Shown piece after piece: positions 17,158-24,919 of a stretch of 64,000 nucleotides of DNA. Made by a program: the position numbers and the translations under genes. Source of the stretch: Lewinellaceae bacterium (lineage in GTDB: Bacteria > Bacteroidota > Bacteroidia > Chitinophagales > Saprospiraceae); NCBI GenBank assembly GCA_016708875.1, contig JADJFA010000042.1:131894-195893 (forward strand), written 5' to 3'. The notes beneath the pieces were generated by a model. That model made no database searches. It was not told where the DNA came from and saw only the letters and a list, made by a program, of their open reading frames with translations. Numbering within the stretch: position 1 is the first letter of the stretch; the number at the start of each line of letters is the position of its first letter.

Positions 17158-18120
17158 CAACATTGCCTCAATGATATTCTCCTCCGTAACGCCTTCAGCC
17201 TCGGCTTTGTAGTTCCGCACAATACGGTGGCGCAGCACGAGGTTGGCAATGGCCTGCACATCTTCTATATCGGGCGAGTATTTGCCCATAATGGCTGCGT
17301 GGCATTTTGCACCGAGTGCGAGGTACTGACTGGCGCGCGGACCGGCTCCCCAGCCAAGGTAGTTATTGGCCTCTTTGGTAGCGCGCGGGGTTCCGGGCCG
17401 TGTTTTTGACGCGAGCGCTACGGCATATTCCAGCACGTTGTCGCTGACAGGTATTTTTCGGATAAGTTGTTGGTATTCCTTGATCTGTTCGCTGCTGAGG
17501 ATGTGCTTCAAGCTCACTTCACGTGAGGAGGTTGTGTTTTTCACCACCTCTACTTCTTGCTCGTATGTGGGGTAGGTAAGTGGGATGTTGAACATGAAGC
17601 GGTCGAGCTGCGCTTCCGGGAGCGGGTAGGTGCCTTCCTGCTCAATGGGGTTCTGTGTGGCGAGTACGAAGAACGGAGAAGGAAGCTCGTGGCGTTGGCC
17701 GTTCACGGTGACGGAGCGTTCCTGCATGGCTTCGAGCAGCGCCGCCTGAGTTTTGGGTGGGGTACGGTTTATTTCGTCGGCTAGCACGATGTTGGAGAAA
17801 ATCGGGCCGCGCAGGAAGCGGAAATGGCGGGTTTCATCCAGGATTTCCGAACCTGTAATGTCAGATGGCATAAGGTCAGGAGTAAACTGAATCCGCTTGA
17901 AATCAAGGTCAAGCACCTCGGCTATTGTGCTGACGAGGAGGGTTTTGGCCAAGCCTGGTACGCCTACAAGGAGTGCGTGGCCGTTGGAAAAAAGTGAGAT
18001 GATGACTGCTCGCACCACTTCGTCCTGGCCTACGATAACTTTACCGATTTCTGCCGAAAGGTCTTTGTATGCCTGTGCGAGTGCGTCCACAGCTTCTACG
18101 TCCGATTTTTTATTTGCCAT
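17155..18120 (-). CDS. MoxR-family AAA+ ATPase
   Basis: 321 residues. Walker A GVPGLAKT, Walker B IVLADEINR and the sensor/arginine region AQLDRFMF are all visible. MoxR ATPases act as chaperones with VWA-domain partners (BatA-type) in Bacteroidota, often in operons with a DUF58 protein; no such partner is adjacent here. The last residue and stop (L-TAG) coincide with the flank of a palindromic repeat, so the extreme C-terminus may be repeat derived. Confidence 0.9.
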   Translation of the reverse strand: MANKKSDVEAVDALAQAYKDLSAEIGKVIVGQDEVVRAVIISLFSNGHALLVGVPGLAKTLLVSTIAEVLDLDFKRIQFTPDLMPSDITGSEILDETRHFRFLRGPIFSNIVLADEINRTPPKTQAALLEAMQERSVTVNGQRHELPSPFFVLATQNPIEQEGTYPLPEAQLDRFMFNIPLTYPTYEQEVEVVKNTTSSREVSLKHILSSEQIKEYQQLIRKIPVSDNVLEYAVALASKTRPGTPRATKEANNYLGWGAGPRASQYLALGAKCHAAIMGKYSPDIEDVQAIANLVLRHRIVRNYKAEAEGVTEENIIEAML

Positions 18121-18177
18121 TTTATTAGTGAATGGTTGGGTGGTGATTGGTTTGTTGGTGACTGGTGATTTGTGTGC

Positions 18178-18209
18178 AAACCTCGTAGGTTTTAAAACCT
18201 ACGAGGTTT
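18178..18209. repeat. Perfect 32-bp palindrome in the moxR leader
   Basis: The sequence AAACCTCGTAGGTTTT and its exact reverse complement abut without a loop. It lies between the predicted moxR promoter and the start codon, so it would form a hairpin in the mRNA leader, or a dispersed palindromic element. Confidence 0.65.
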
Positions 18210-18218
18210 AGTGGGCCG

Positions 18219-18246
18219 CAAAAGTAGCCATTTGGTACAAGCTCAA
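18219..18246 (-). promoter_or_regulatory. Promoter of the MoxR gene: TTG-N17-TACTTTTG
   Basis: On the minus strand TTG (18244-18246) is followed after 17 bases by TACTTTTG (18219-18226). The leader would be about 90 bases and include the 32-bp palindrome. Confidence 0.6.
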
Positions 18247-18298
18247 AAACGTTCGGCAACAAATGACAAGTTAAAAGCCCGGTTTTATCGGCGAACGA

Positions 18299-18868
18299 TC
18301 AACCGGCGTATAGTTTCAGACAATTTTGACAAATGCAGGTGGTGCCGAATTGGCGTTTTAATGTCTCCAAGGTTGCAGGGTGAATGTTGTTCAATTCTTT
18401 GCACCAACAGGTATCGTCAGCGTAGCATAGGAACGGCATTTTACACCGAGGACAAACTGACACAAAGTTCCCCTCGTCTTGCACCCAGGCCGCTTCAGTT
18501 CTACCACTTATGGGCTGATATTTTTCAGGGTTTTCCATTGCCCGCATTTTGGTGCCGATAGCTGGATTTAACTTGCGCACCTGCACTTTTATGCCTTTCA
18601 TTTGTGGGAACTGACGTTTCATGCGTTGTATGATGTTCGTCACTACGGTTTCCAACAGTTTGCGCGGCTGTGCCATTTCGGCCATACAGATTTGAAACAC
18701 AGTTTCATAGTTAACCGTGGCCGCTTCTATATTGTCTGTCTTCGCCGCCATTGCGATGCCCGTTTGCACCTCGACATTCACCACGTACTCCGTGCCGAGC
18801 AGCTGCTCCTCCGGGTACACCCCATGAAAAGCATGAAAACGCATTCCTTCAAGAACTACGAGTGCCAT
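18299..18868 (-). CDS. folB: Dihydroneopterin aldolase fused to a Cys-rich CWC domain
   Basis: FolB converts dihydroneopterin to 6-hydroxymethyl-dihydropterin and glycolaldehyde in folate synthesis. Residues 1-118 are a complete FolB (HGVYPEEQLLG near the pterin site, VRKLNPAIG with the conserved lysine). Residues 137-189 add eight cysteines (139, 142, 148, 154, 156, 178, 180, 183) in CPRC...C...CWC...CICQNC, resembling the small cysteine-rich CWC family, probably zinc binding. The fusion is continuous in one frame, and I know of no role for the added domain in folate synthesis. Confidence 0.85.
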   Translation of the reverse strand: MALVVLEGMRFHAFHGVYPEEQLLGTEYVVNVEVQTGIAMAAKTDNIEAATVNYETVFQICMAEMAQPRKLLETVVTNIIQRMKRQFPQMKGIKVQVRKLNPAIGTKMRAMENPEKYQPISGRTEAAWVQDEGNFVSVCPRCKMPFLCYADDTCWCKELNNIHPATLETLKRQFGTTCICQNCLKLYAG

Positions 18869-18879
18869 ATCTTATAGTT

Positions 18880-18985
18880 ACAAGTATCAAGCTGGAAGTT
18901 ACAAGTTGAAAGTATCAAGTTTGAAAGTATCAAGTTGAAAGTCCACACATTTGAAACTTTCAACTTGTTACTTGCTACTTTCTAC
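18880..18985. repeat. AAGTATCAAGTTGAAAGT tandem/inverted repeats
   Basis: Three direct copies of a unit like AAGTATCAAGTTGAAAGT are followed by inverted forms (ACTTTCAACTTGTTACTTG). It fills the gap between folB and the glucokinase gene, with the last copy touching the ppgK 3' end. This is a short dispersed repeat with no coding signal. Confidence 0.55.
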
Positions 18986-19714
18986 TGCATAAGCTGCTGC
19001 CCCTATAATCCCTGCATTGTTGAGGAGTTTGGCGGGTACAACGCGGGCTTGGGTAATAAGTTGATGTTTGTACTGCTCAAAAAATTTACTCTCGCCGCCG
19101 CCAAGGATAAATAGATCGGGCGAAAAGAGCAATTCAAGGTGATTCAGGTATTCGTTGAATCGGTCGGCCCACTCGCTACGACTGATTTTGAGCCGCGATC
19201 GGGCGCCAGAAGAACACCAGGCTTCTGCAGGCTTTCCGTGTTTCCAAAGCAGGTGGCCCAATTCCGTATTCGGGATCAACTCACCTTTGAAAAAAAGTGC
19301 CGAGCCTAATCCAGTGCCAATGGTAATAAGCAGTACGAGTCCGTTCTCGCCTCGTCCCATCCCATGACGCATTTCCGCCACGCCTGCGGCATCGGCATCA
19401 TTGGTGGCAAAAACAGGACAGCCACAAGCTTCCCCAAATACCTTTTCGATATTCGTGCCAATCCAACTTTTGTCTATGTTGGAAGCAGAGTTTGAAACAC
19501 CGTTTTTTACAATACTGGGGAATCCACAACCCACAGGACCTTTGTAATTGAAAAACTCAACGATCTCCGAAAAAGCGCCAGCCATCGCTTTGGGGGTGGA
19601 GGGCTGAGGGGTCGGTACGCGAAATCGTTCGCCTTTCAACTTTCCATTCGCCACATCCACTACCGCCCCTTTAATGCCCGAGGCGCCCACGTCTATTCCT
19701 AAAATATGCTGCAT
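18968..19714 (-). CDS. ppgK: Polyphosphate glucokinase (ROK family)
   Basis: Phosphorylates glucose to glucose-6-phosphate using polyphosphate (and usually ATP). About 248 residues from ATG 19714, where the ROK phosphate loop GIDVGASGIKGAVVD begins at residue 5; the longer frame to 19792 adds unrelated residues. FATNDADAAG holds the catalytic Asp, TIGTGLGSALF is the second phosphate loop, and SPDLFILGGGESKFF is typical of PpgK-like ROK proteins. There is no zinc-binding CXCGXXGC motif of other ROK kinases, which supports the PpgK call. Confidence 0.85.
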   Translation of the reverse strand: MQHILGIDVGASGIKGAVVDVANGKLKGERFRVPTPQPSTPKAMAGAFSEIVEFFNYKGPVGCGFPSIVKNGVSNSASNIDKSWIGTNIEKVFGEACGCPVFATNDADAAGVAEMRHGMGRGENGLVLLITIGTGLGSALFFKGELIPNTELGHLLWKHGKPAEAWCSSGARSRLKISRSEWADRFNEYLNHLELLFSPDLFILGGGESKFFEQYKHQLITQARVVPAKLLNNAGIIGAAAYAVESSK

Positions 19715-19800
19715 AATTTTTAATGTGGTCAATGTGAGTTGGTTATTTGTGGAATTGGTGGCTGCAAGTCTATTGTCCAACAGTCCAAACATCTAAGGTC

Positions 19801-20898
19801 CTACTCTTCCGGGATCACATTTTCTTCCTCCACCTCTTCGCCGGCTTCCGTAATGAGTGATTTTTGCTTGCGGCGTTCGAGCGAATTTGCGTGCATTTCG
19901 AGGTATTCGGAGCGGTTGCGCACAATCTCGGCAGCGAGGTAAATGGCTTTTATCATCGAAGTCTCATCCGCTTCACCCTTGCCCGCAATATCGTAAGCAG
20001 TACCATGATCGGGTGAAGTGCGCACCGCGGGCAAACCTGCGGTATAGTTCACGCCCGCACCAAACGAAAGGGCCTTGAACGGCACCAATCCCTGGTCGTG
20101 ATACATGGCAAGAATTCCGTCGAATTTGTGGTATTGTCCGGAGCCGAAAAACCCATCAGCAGGGTAGGGACCAAAAGCCATCACACCTTTGGCTTTGGCT
20201 TCCTCGATGGCAGGTCGAACGATTTTGTCGTCTTCGTCGCCAATGGCGCCTTCGTCGCTGGCGTGCGGATTAAGCCCCAGAACGGCGATGGTAGGACGCT
20301 CGATATTGAAGTCAATGCGCAGTGTTTCGGCCATGATGAGGATTTTGCGCAACACTTTTTCCTTCGTAACAGCCGCAGCAACTTCACGGATTGGAAGGTG
20401 GTTTGTAACAAGCCCCACGCGCAATGAATCGGATACCATTAGCATCAGCGACTCTTTTGCTTTGAAGGCACTGGTAATGAACTCGGTATGGCCAACAAAT
20501 TGAAAACCAGCCAATTGCATGGCTTTTTTGTTGATAGGCGCCGTCACAAGTGCGTCTATTTCACCTGCCTGGAGGTCTTTCACGGCTCGTTCGAGGGCTT
20601 TTTTTGCACATTCGCCGCCGACTTTGTCCGGTTTCCCGAGCGTTATGTTCACGTTGTCGGGCCAGCAGTTAACCACATTGATGCGCTCAGCTTGGGCTTC
20701 GGCGGCAGATTCAATGGAGTGAAACTGTATGTTCTCTTCTGTGATGATATTCTTGTGGTAGGCAATCACCTTACTGCTGCCATACACGATGGTCTTAAAT
20801 TTTTTGCCGATGTTTTTGAGGCCGATGGATTTGAGAATGACCTCAAGCCCGATCCCGTTGATGTCGCCGCAGGATATTCCGATGGTTATATTGCTCAT
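19801..20898 (-). CDS. pdxA: 4-hydroxythreonine-4-phosphate dehydrogenase
   Basis: NAD-dependent step of the DXP-dependent pyridoxal phosphate pathway. 365 residues. Metal/substrate histidines are in FVGHTEF, LNPHASDEG and MYHDQGLVPFK, and RTSPDHGTAYD is a strong family motif. The ATG overlaps the pepA stop (ATGA), so the two are translated from one mRNA and probably coupled. A ~20-residue charged tail (EEVEEENVIPEE) is beyond the usual end. Confidence 0.93.
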   Translation of the reverse strand: MSNITIGISCGDINGIGLEVILKSIGLKNIGKKFKTIVYGSSKVIAYHKNIITEENIQFHSIESAAEAQAERINVVNCWPDNVNITLGKPDKVGGECAKKALERAVKDLQAGEIDALVTAPINKKAMQLAGFQFVGHTEFITSAFKAKESLMLMVSDSLRVGLVTNHLPIREVAAAVTKEKVLRKILIMAETLRIDFNIERPTIAVLGLNPHASDEGAIGDEDDKIVRPAIEEAKAKGVMAFGPYPADGFFGSGQYHKFDGILAMYHDQGLVPFKALSFGAGVNYTAGLPAVRTSPDHGTAYDIAGKGEADETSMIKAIYLAAEIVRNRSEYLEMHANSLERRKQKSLITEAGEEVEEENVIPEE

Positions 20899-22376
20899 TG
20901 GAGGTATTGTTTTTTCAAAAAGTTATACAAAAGCCGAACCCCTACTCCGGTGCCATCTTTAGTGCGGTAGCCATTGGCGTTGCGCAGAAAAGCCGGGCCA
21001 GCGATGTCGAGGTGTAGCCAGGGGTAGTCCACAAAATTTTCGAGGAATTTCCCAGCGGTAATCATGCCTGCATTGGAGGAGCCCAGGTTTTTGAAATCGG
21101 CGATGTTGCTTTTAAGTTCGTCGCCAAACTCTTTCCAAAGGGGCAGTTCCACGAGTCGCTCGTAAGTGGCGAAACCGCTTTCTTCCAGGTTGTTTTTTAC
21201 GCCTTTTGGCGCTGTACCCATATAGCAAATAGCCTGTGTGCCTAGCGCCCGCACTGCCGAACCAGTTAGTGTGGCAATATCGAATGCAAGGGAAGGCTCA
21301 TATTTTTTTGCGTAATGAAGCGCATCAGCCAGTATGATTCGGCCTTCCGCATCCGTGTTCACCACTTCCACCGTTTTGCCAGAACCCATGGTGATTATGT
21401 CGCCAGGAGCCAGTGCGTTCTCGCCGATCTTATTGTCGGTAACAGGGATTAGCCCGATAATGTGAACAGGAAGATTTGTTTTTGCAGCCACAGCCAATGC
21501 GCCTATCACGGTGGCCGCTCCAGCCATGTCACATTTCATATAATCCATTGCTTCACTGGGCTTTATACTAAGGCCGCCAGTATCGTACACCACACCTTTG
21601 CCCACCAACACTACAGGTTTGGAATTTTTTGCACCTTTGGGGTTCCATTCCAGTACACAAAATCGGGGCGGTATTTGGCTGGCGCGGTTAACGGCCAGAA
21701 GGCCGCCCATTTTAAGTGCTTCTATTTTTTCTTTGCCCATAATCTCTGCTTCAAACCCATATTCCTTGGCTGCTAATGCTACGGCATCCCCAAGTTGTAT
21801 GGAATTGAAATGAGAATGTGGCTCGTTCACGAGATCGCGGGTGAGGAAAACGGCTTCGAGTAAGGCGTTTGCTTCGGTAATATCGGCAGGGCTGGCCGAA
21901 TCAGCTGAAATTCGGATTTCCTGTAGGGCTTTCTCAGAAGCCTTGGTGAAATATTTGAGGAATTGATAACTGCCCAGTGCAAGGCCCTCGGCAAAGGCAA
22001 GGACGCGGTTTTCGGCACACAAATTCTGGATGCCAAGCGTTTCGATTTTATACCGACGGAGTTCCCCCAGGAGTTCATTGCCTGCCAAACGCGCGTCTTC
22101 GAGCGCGATGTATGGGTCTTTTTCAGATTTTAGAATCCTGACAAATAGCACACCCTCTGCTCTTGGGAAGGAAAAACTCGACACATCGTGCGCAGCAGCC
22201 TGGCGCAGGAACGTCGCTTCGCCAGGCGCAAGCAGCGCGTCAAGCGCGTCGAGATGGTCTTTATCGGCCAGCAAGACAAGATTATTATGGACGAAGCCAG
22301 CCTCGACGGCGGCCAATTGGACTCGTTTCACAGCGCGGGATGCGATTAGTGGAAAGATATCGGTTTTAAAAGACAC
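20895..22376 (-). CDS. pepA: Leucyl aminopeptidase (M17, PepA)
   Basis: Dinuclear-metal aminopeptidase, cytoplasmic, removing N-terminal residues from peptides. 493 residues. Catalytic and metal residues are seen in VGKGVVYDTGGLSIKP, MKCDMAGAA and NTDAEGRIILADAL. The N-terminal macro-like domain (1-170) is divergent, as usual. It is first gene of the pepA-pdxA operon, with a minus-strand promoter box at 22425-22432 about 50 bases upstream. Confidence 0.93.
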   Translation of the reverse strand: MSFKTDIFPLIASRAVKRVQLAAVEAGFVHNNLVLLADKDHLDALDALLAPGEATFLRQAAAHDVSSFSFPRAEGVLFVRILKSEKDPYIALEDARLAGNELLGELRRYKIETLGIQNLCAENRVLAFAEGLALGSYQFLKYFTKASEKALQEIRISADSASPADITEANALLEAVFLTRDLVNEPHSHFNSIQLGDAVALAAKEYGFEAEIMGKEKIEALKMGGLLAVNRASQIPPRFCVLEWNPKGAKNSKPVVLVGKGVVYDTGGLSIKPSEAMDYMKCDMAGAATVIGALAVAAKTNLPVHIIGLIPVTDNKIGENALAPGDIITMGSGKTVEVVNTDAEGRIILADALHYAKKYEPSLAFDIATLTGSAVRALGTQAICYMGTAPKGVKNNLEESGFATYERLVELPLWKEFGDELKSNIADFKNLGSSNAGMITAGKFLENFVDYPWLHLDIAGPAFLRNANGYRTKDGTGVGVRLLYNFLKKQYLQ

Positions 22377-22424
22377 ACAACACGTTGACTTTCAAACACT
22401 AGTTGGTTTGGTTAAAATGGGTTG

Positions 22425-22432
22425 CAAAGGTA
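22425..22432 (-). promoter_or_regulatory. -7 promoter box for pepA-pdxA
   Basis: TACCTTTG on the minus strand, placing the transcript start about 40 bases before the pepA ATG. Confidence 0.5.
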
Positions 22433-22515
22433 GGTTTTTCCACGCTAAATTTAAGCGGAAGGCTGTAATTGGAGAACATAACATGGCAAAACAAAAACGG
22501 CTTCGGATATGGGTA

Positions 22516-22548
22516 AGAAGTGACACTTTTTTAAAAAGTGTCACTTCT
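22516..22548. repeat. AAGTGACACTTTTT palindrome
   Basis: AGAAGTGACACTTTTT is followed almost without a loop by its reverse complement (to 22548), a 15-16 bp stem. It lies between pepA and the DUF4783 gene, next to a separate terminator, and resembles dispersed palindromes elsewhere in the window. Confidence 0.55.
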
Positions 22549-22554
22549 GAGCAT

Positions 22555-22590
22555 GAAAAAAACGGCTTCGGACACGAAGTCCAAAGCCGT
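22555..22590 (-). terminator. Terminator of the DUF4783 gene
   Basis: On the minus strand ACGGCTTTGGAC pairs with GTCCGAAGCCGT around a TTCGT loop and is followed by seven T. It lies about 30 bases past the stop codon. Confidence 0.8.
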
Positions 22591-22618
22591 CTGGAGGAGT
22601 TAAGGAGGTAATTCCTTT

Positions 22619-23014
22619 TTATTCTTTGTCAAAACGCATCTCCTGGATGCTGATGTTGGCGCCGTTGACCTTTAAATAAAGATACACGCGGTAAGTGCCA
22701 GCCGTTGCGGTCAGGTTGCCAATGCAATACTGATCGCTGTTTTCGCGGCTCTGTCCTTTGTGTACTTGAGCAAAAGCCTTGGGCTTAGCGGTATCAAAAA
22801 AACCTTTGAGCACTTCGGCGGCTTTGGTTTTAGGATACACTTGCTCTTTGTCCTGAATCGAAATTTCCACGTTGTCGGCGAAGTATTTCGACAGTCCGGC
22901 CACATCGCCGGTGCTTAATGCCGTGGAGATCGCTTCCAGTGCAGGATTGCCCTGCGTGTTGTAGGCGAAAGCAAAACTTGGGGTTAAAAGGAGAACGAAA
23001 ATCAGATTCTTCAT
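22619..23014 (-). CDS. DUF4783 exported protein (NTF2-like)
   Basis: 131 residues with signal peptide MKNLIFVLLLTPSFAFA. The rest fits the NTF2/SnoaL-like DUF4783 family, widespread in Bacteroidota: an early helix (LEAISTALSTGDVAGLSKYFADNVEISI) and a C-terminal sheet (GTYRVYLYLKV, ISIQEMRFDKE). The function is unknown; it is probably periplasmic. It has its own terminator, so it is likely monocistronic. Confidence 0.8.
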   Translation of the reverse strand: MKNLIFVLLLTPSFAFAYNTQGNPALEAISTALSTGDVAGLSKYFADNVEISIQDKEQVYPKTKAAEVLKGFFDTAKPKAFAQVHKGQSRENSDQYCIGNLTATAGTYRVYLYLKVNGANISIQEMRFDKE

Positions 23015-23158
23015 TTTGAAGCAGGTTTGTTAGTTTGTTCGTGTTTGCGAACGTTTGCAGTTTTAAACGTTACGATGGTACAAAGTAACTCTCAAAACAG
23101 ATTTGTATTGTAAACACGAAGTTAACCCTGACTTCAAGCCCAACCTTGATTTTGCCTG

Positions 23159-24016
23159 TTAAAGTTTTAAAACTTTAACGCTTGCCGATTTACCGCCCTT
23201 TTCGAGCCGGAGAAAATATATCCCGGAAGGCCATTCAGCAGTCGGTAAAGCAAGGACATTTGAGCCTTCGGGAAGATTTTGCCGGATGGACCAAACTGCT
23301 TTCCCGGAAATATCATAGGCTGAAATGTTATATTTAGCCGCTTCAAGGTTTTCGAGGTTCAACACTGATGTGGACTGCAGGGGGTTTGGAAAAACTGCCA
23401 ATTTGGGCAAGCTCCCTGCAAGGTCTTCTGTGGCCGAGGTGGATTCGGTGAGTTTGATGGAACTAAAACCGGCCCCGTCGCCACCCGTGCCGCCATTGCC
23501 GTTAACCCCGTTGCCTGCGGCATACAAGGTCACACTTCCCGTGCCAGTGACAGGCGCGGTCCATCTCACATTGAAAGTATTGGAAGTAGACATATTGTCG
23601 TGTTCGGCATACGTACGTCCACCGGGGATAGTGGCGATTTTATAATTGTTTGGATTAACATCTGTGAATCCATCCAGATCGCTGTTGTTGCTGTCGCGCA
23701 AGCCGATCATCTGAAAACCATAGCCCATGAGGTTGGGGCCTGAAGCAGTAATAGTGACACGAGCCGTGTACTTATAGCCCGGAATGTACTGCGTGACCGG
23801 GTTGCTGGAAGAATCCAGCACGCTGACGGCTACACTTGCCAAGATGGGCCCAGTGTTGTGGCAATTCATACAAGTCATCACTTGGCCGCCTTGCATTTCA
23901 TCACCGGGCGCGCCGGTATTGCCCCTTTGGGACTGTGAAGCACGGCCATTTTTGTTGCCAAGCAACATGAGGGTGGAAAATATTCCGAAGAAAAGAAAAA
24001 CAACGAGACGGAGCAT
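23159..24016 (-). CDS. Choice-of-anchor V / reelin-like T9SS protein
   Basis: 285 residues. A hydrophobic N-terminus is followed by NTGAPGD...CMNCHNTG, the start of the 'choice-of-anchor V' domain found in Bacteroidota surface proteins, then a reelin-like beta domain (GYKYTARVTI, GFQMIGLRD, NVRWTAPVTGTGSVTLYAAGN). The end is a T9SS type A sorting domain (LAVFPNPLQSTSVL to VKVLKL). The single CxxCH (C-M-N-C-H) could bind haem c, but it is a normal feature of the domain. Probably cell-surface. Confidence 0.8.
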   Translation of the reverse strand: MLRLVVFLFFGIFSTLMLLGNKNGRASQSQRGNTGAPGDEMQGGQVMTCMNCHNTGPILASVAVSVLDSSSNPVTQYIPGYKYTARVTITASGPNLMGYGFQMIGLRDSNNSDLDGFTDVNPNNYKIATIPGGRTYAEHDNMSTSNTFNVRWTAPVTGTGSVTLYAAGNGVNGNGGTGGDGAGFSSIKLTESTSATEDLAGSLPKLAVFPNPLQSTSVLNLENLEAAKYNISAYDISGKAVWSIRQNLPEGSNVLALPTAEWPSGIYFLRLEKGGKSASVKVLKL

Positions 24017-24032
24017 ATATAGGTGAGTGTTG

Positions 24033-24062
24033 CCCGCCTTCGCTAAGGCTTCGGCGGGTAAA
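24033..24062. repeat. REP-like palindrome CCCGCCTTCG...CGGCGGG (copy 1)
   Basis: The 26-bp palindrome at 24033-24058 differs by one base from that at 60901-60926 inside uvrA; both continue into TAAA. Here it is intergenic, just upstream of the choice-of-anchor V gene. Confidence 0.7.
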
Positions 24063-24300
24063 TGAGAGGTGTGAGAGGGTGAAGGATGTGAGAAAGCGAG
24101 AAAATTCCCACCTGCTCTAAACCTGCCCTATGACAAAAGTTTAGCTCAAAGGTTGAATGATGTTCCCGATTGAAATGTCCGTTTTCATCAAATGGCCGGA
24201 AAACTTCAACGAACGGCATCTATGTATTGCCCAAAAATTGACTGCGGTTTAACTGTAGGACTGTTTTCTTTGTACGAATTTTCAAAACCACCTTTTACCT

Positions 24301-24911
24301 ATGCTACCCAAGGATTTTGTAGGCGCATACCTGCCTTTTGCCCAAGAGCTCAAGCCGCTACTGGCATTCACGCTGCGGCCATTTTGGCCCAGGCTGCCCT
24401 CGAAAGCGGTTGGGGTGCTCGCGCTGTCGGCAATATGTTTTTTGGCATTAAAGACACGGCGAAAGGCAAAACGGGCAAAGGACAACTGCTCGTGACCACC
24501 GAATACCTCAAAAGCGCTGACCAAAAACACCTGTTCCCGGAGGTGATTTCAGTGACCTGGAACGAGCGGCGCAAACGCTGGAAATATGTGGTCAAAGACT
24601 GGTTCCGAAAGTACGACAGCCCGGCGGGGAGCTTCAAAGACCACGCTCAATTTTTCCTCCAAAACGCGCGCTATGCCCAGGCGATGGCCCATGCAGGCGA
24701 CCCTATTCGATTTTTGCAGGAGGTGGCAAAAGCGGGATATGCTACTGCACCGGACTATGCCGTCATACTTACCAAACTGGTAAAAATGATCCAACGGCAT
24801 ACACCAAGCGATTTGGAGTCATTTGAGATGCCGGGAGAAGCGGAGTCATTTGAAATGCCAAGCGAGGAGGATTTGTGGGAATATATGCCGCAGGAAACAG
24901 AGGAAGGGTGA
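24301..24911 (+). CDS. Glucosaminidase-family peptidoglycan hydrolase, frameshifted
   Basis: An FlgJ/LytD-type N-acetylglucosaminidase domain that would cleave peptidoglycan glycan strands. The family start is best matched by ATG 24301 (MLPKDFVGAYLPFAQE). The rest (AAAILAQAALESGWGARAVGN, FFGIKD, FRKYDSPAGSFKDHAQFF, GYATAPDYA) is in another frame, so one base appears lost between about 24345 and 24370. The catalytic Glu is in LAQAALESGWG. An alternative start at 24192 keeps one frame but replaces the conserved N-terminus. There is no signal peptide; the C-terminus has an acidic tail with repeated 'ESFEMP'. Confidence 0.75.
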
Positions 24912-24919
24912 AAAGCGGA

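Noticed and set aside
23159..24016. Cytochrome c call for the choice-of-anchor V protein
   Set aside because: Its one CxxCH is a usual part of that domain; no other haem ligand is evident.
24192..24300. Start of the glucosaminidase at 24192
   Set aside because: Residues from this start do not resemble the family, while the other frame from ATG 24301 gives the expected N-terminus.
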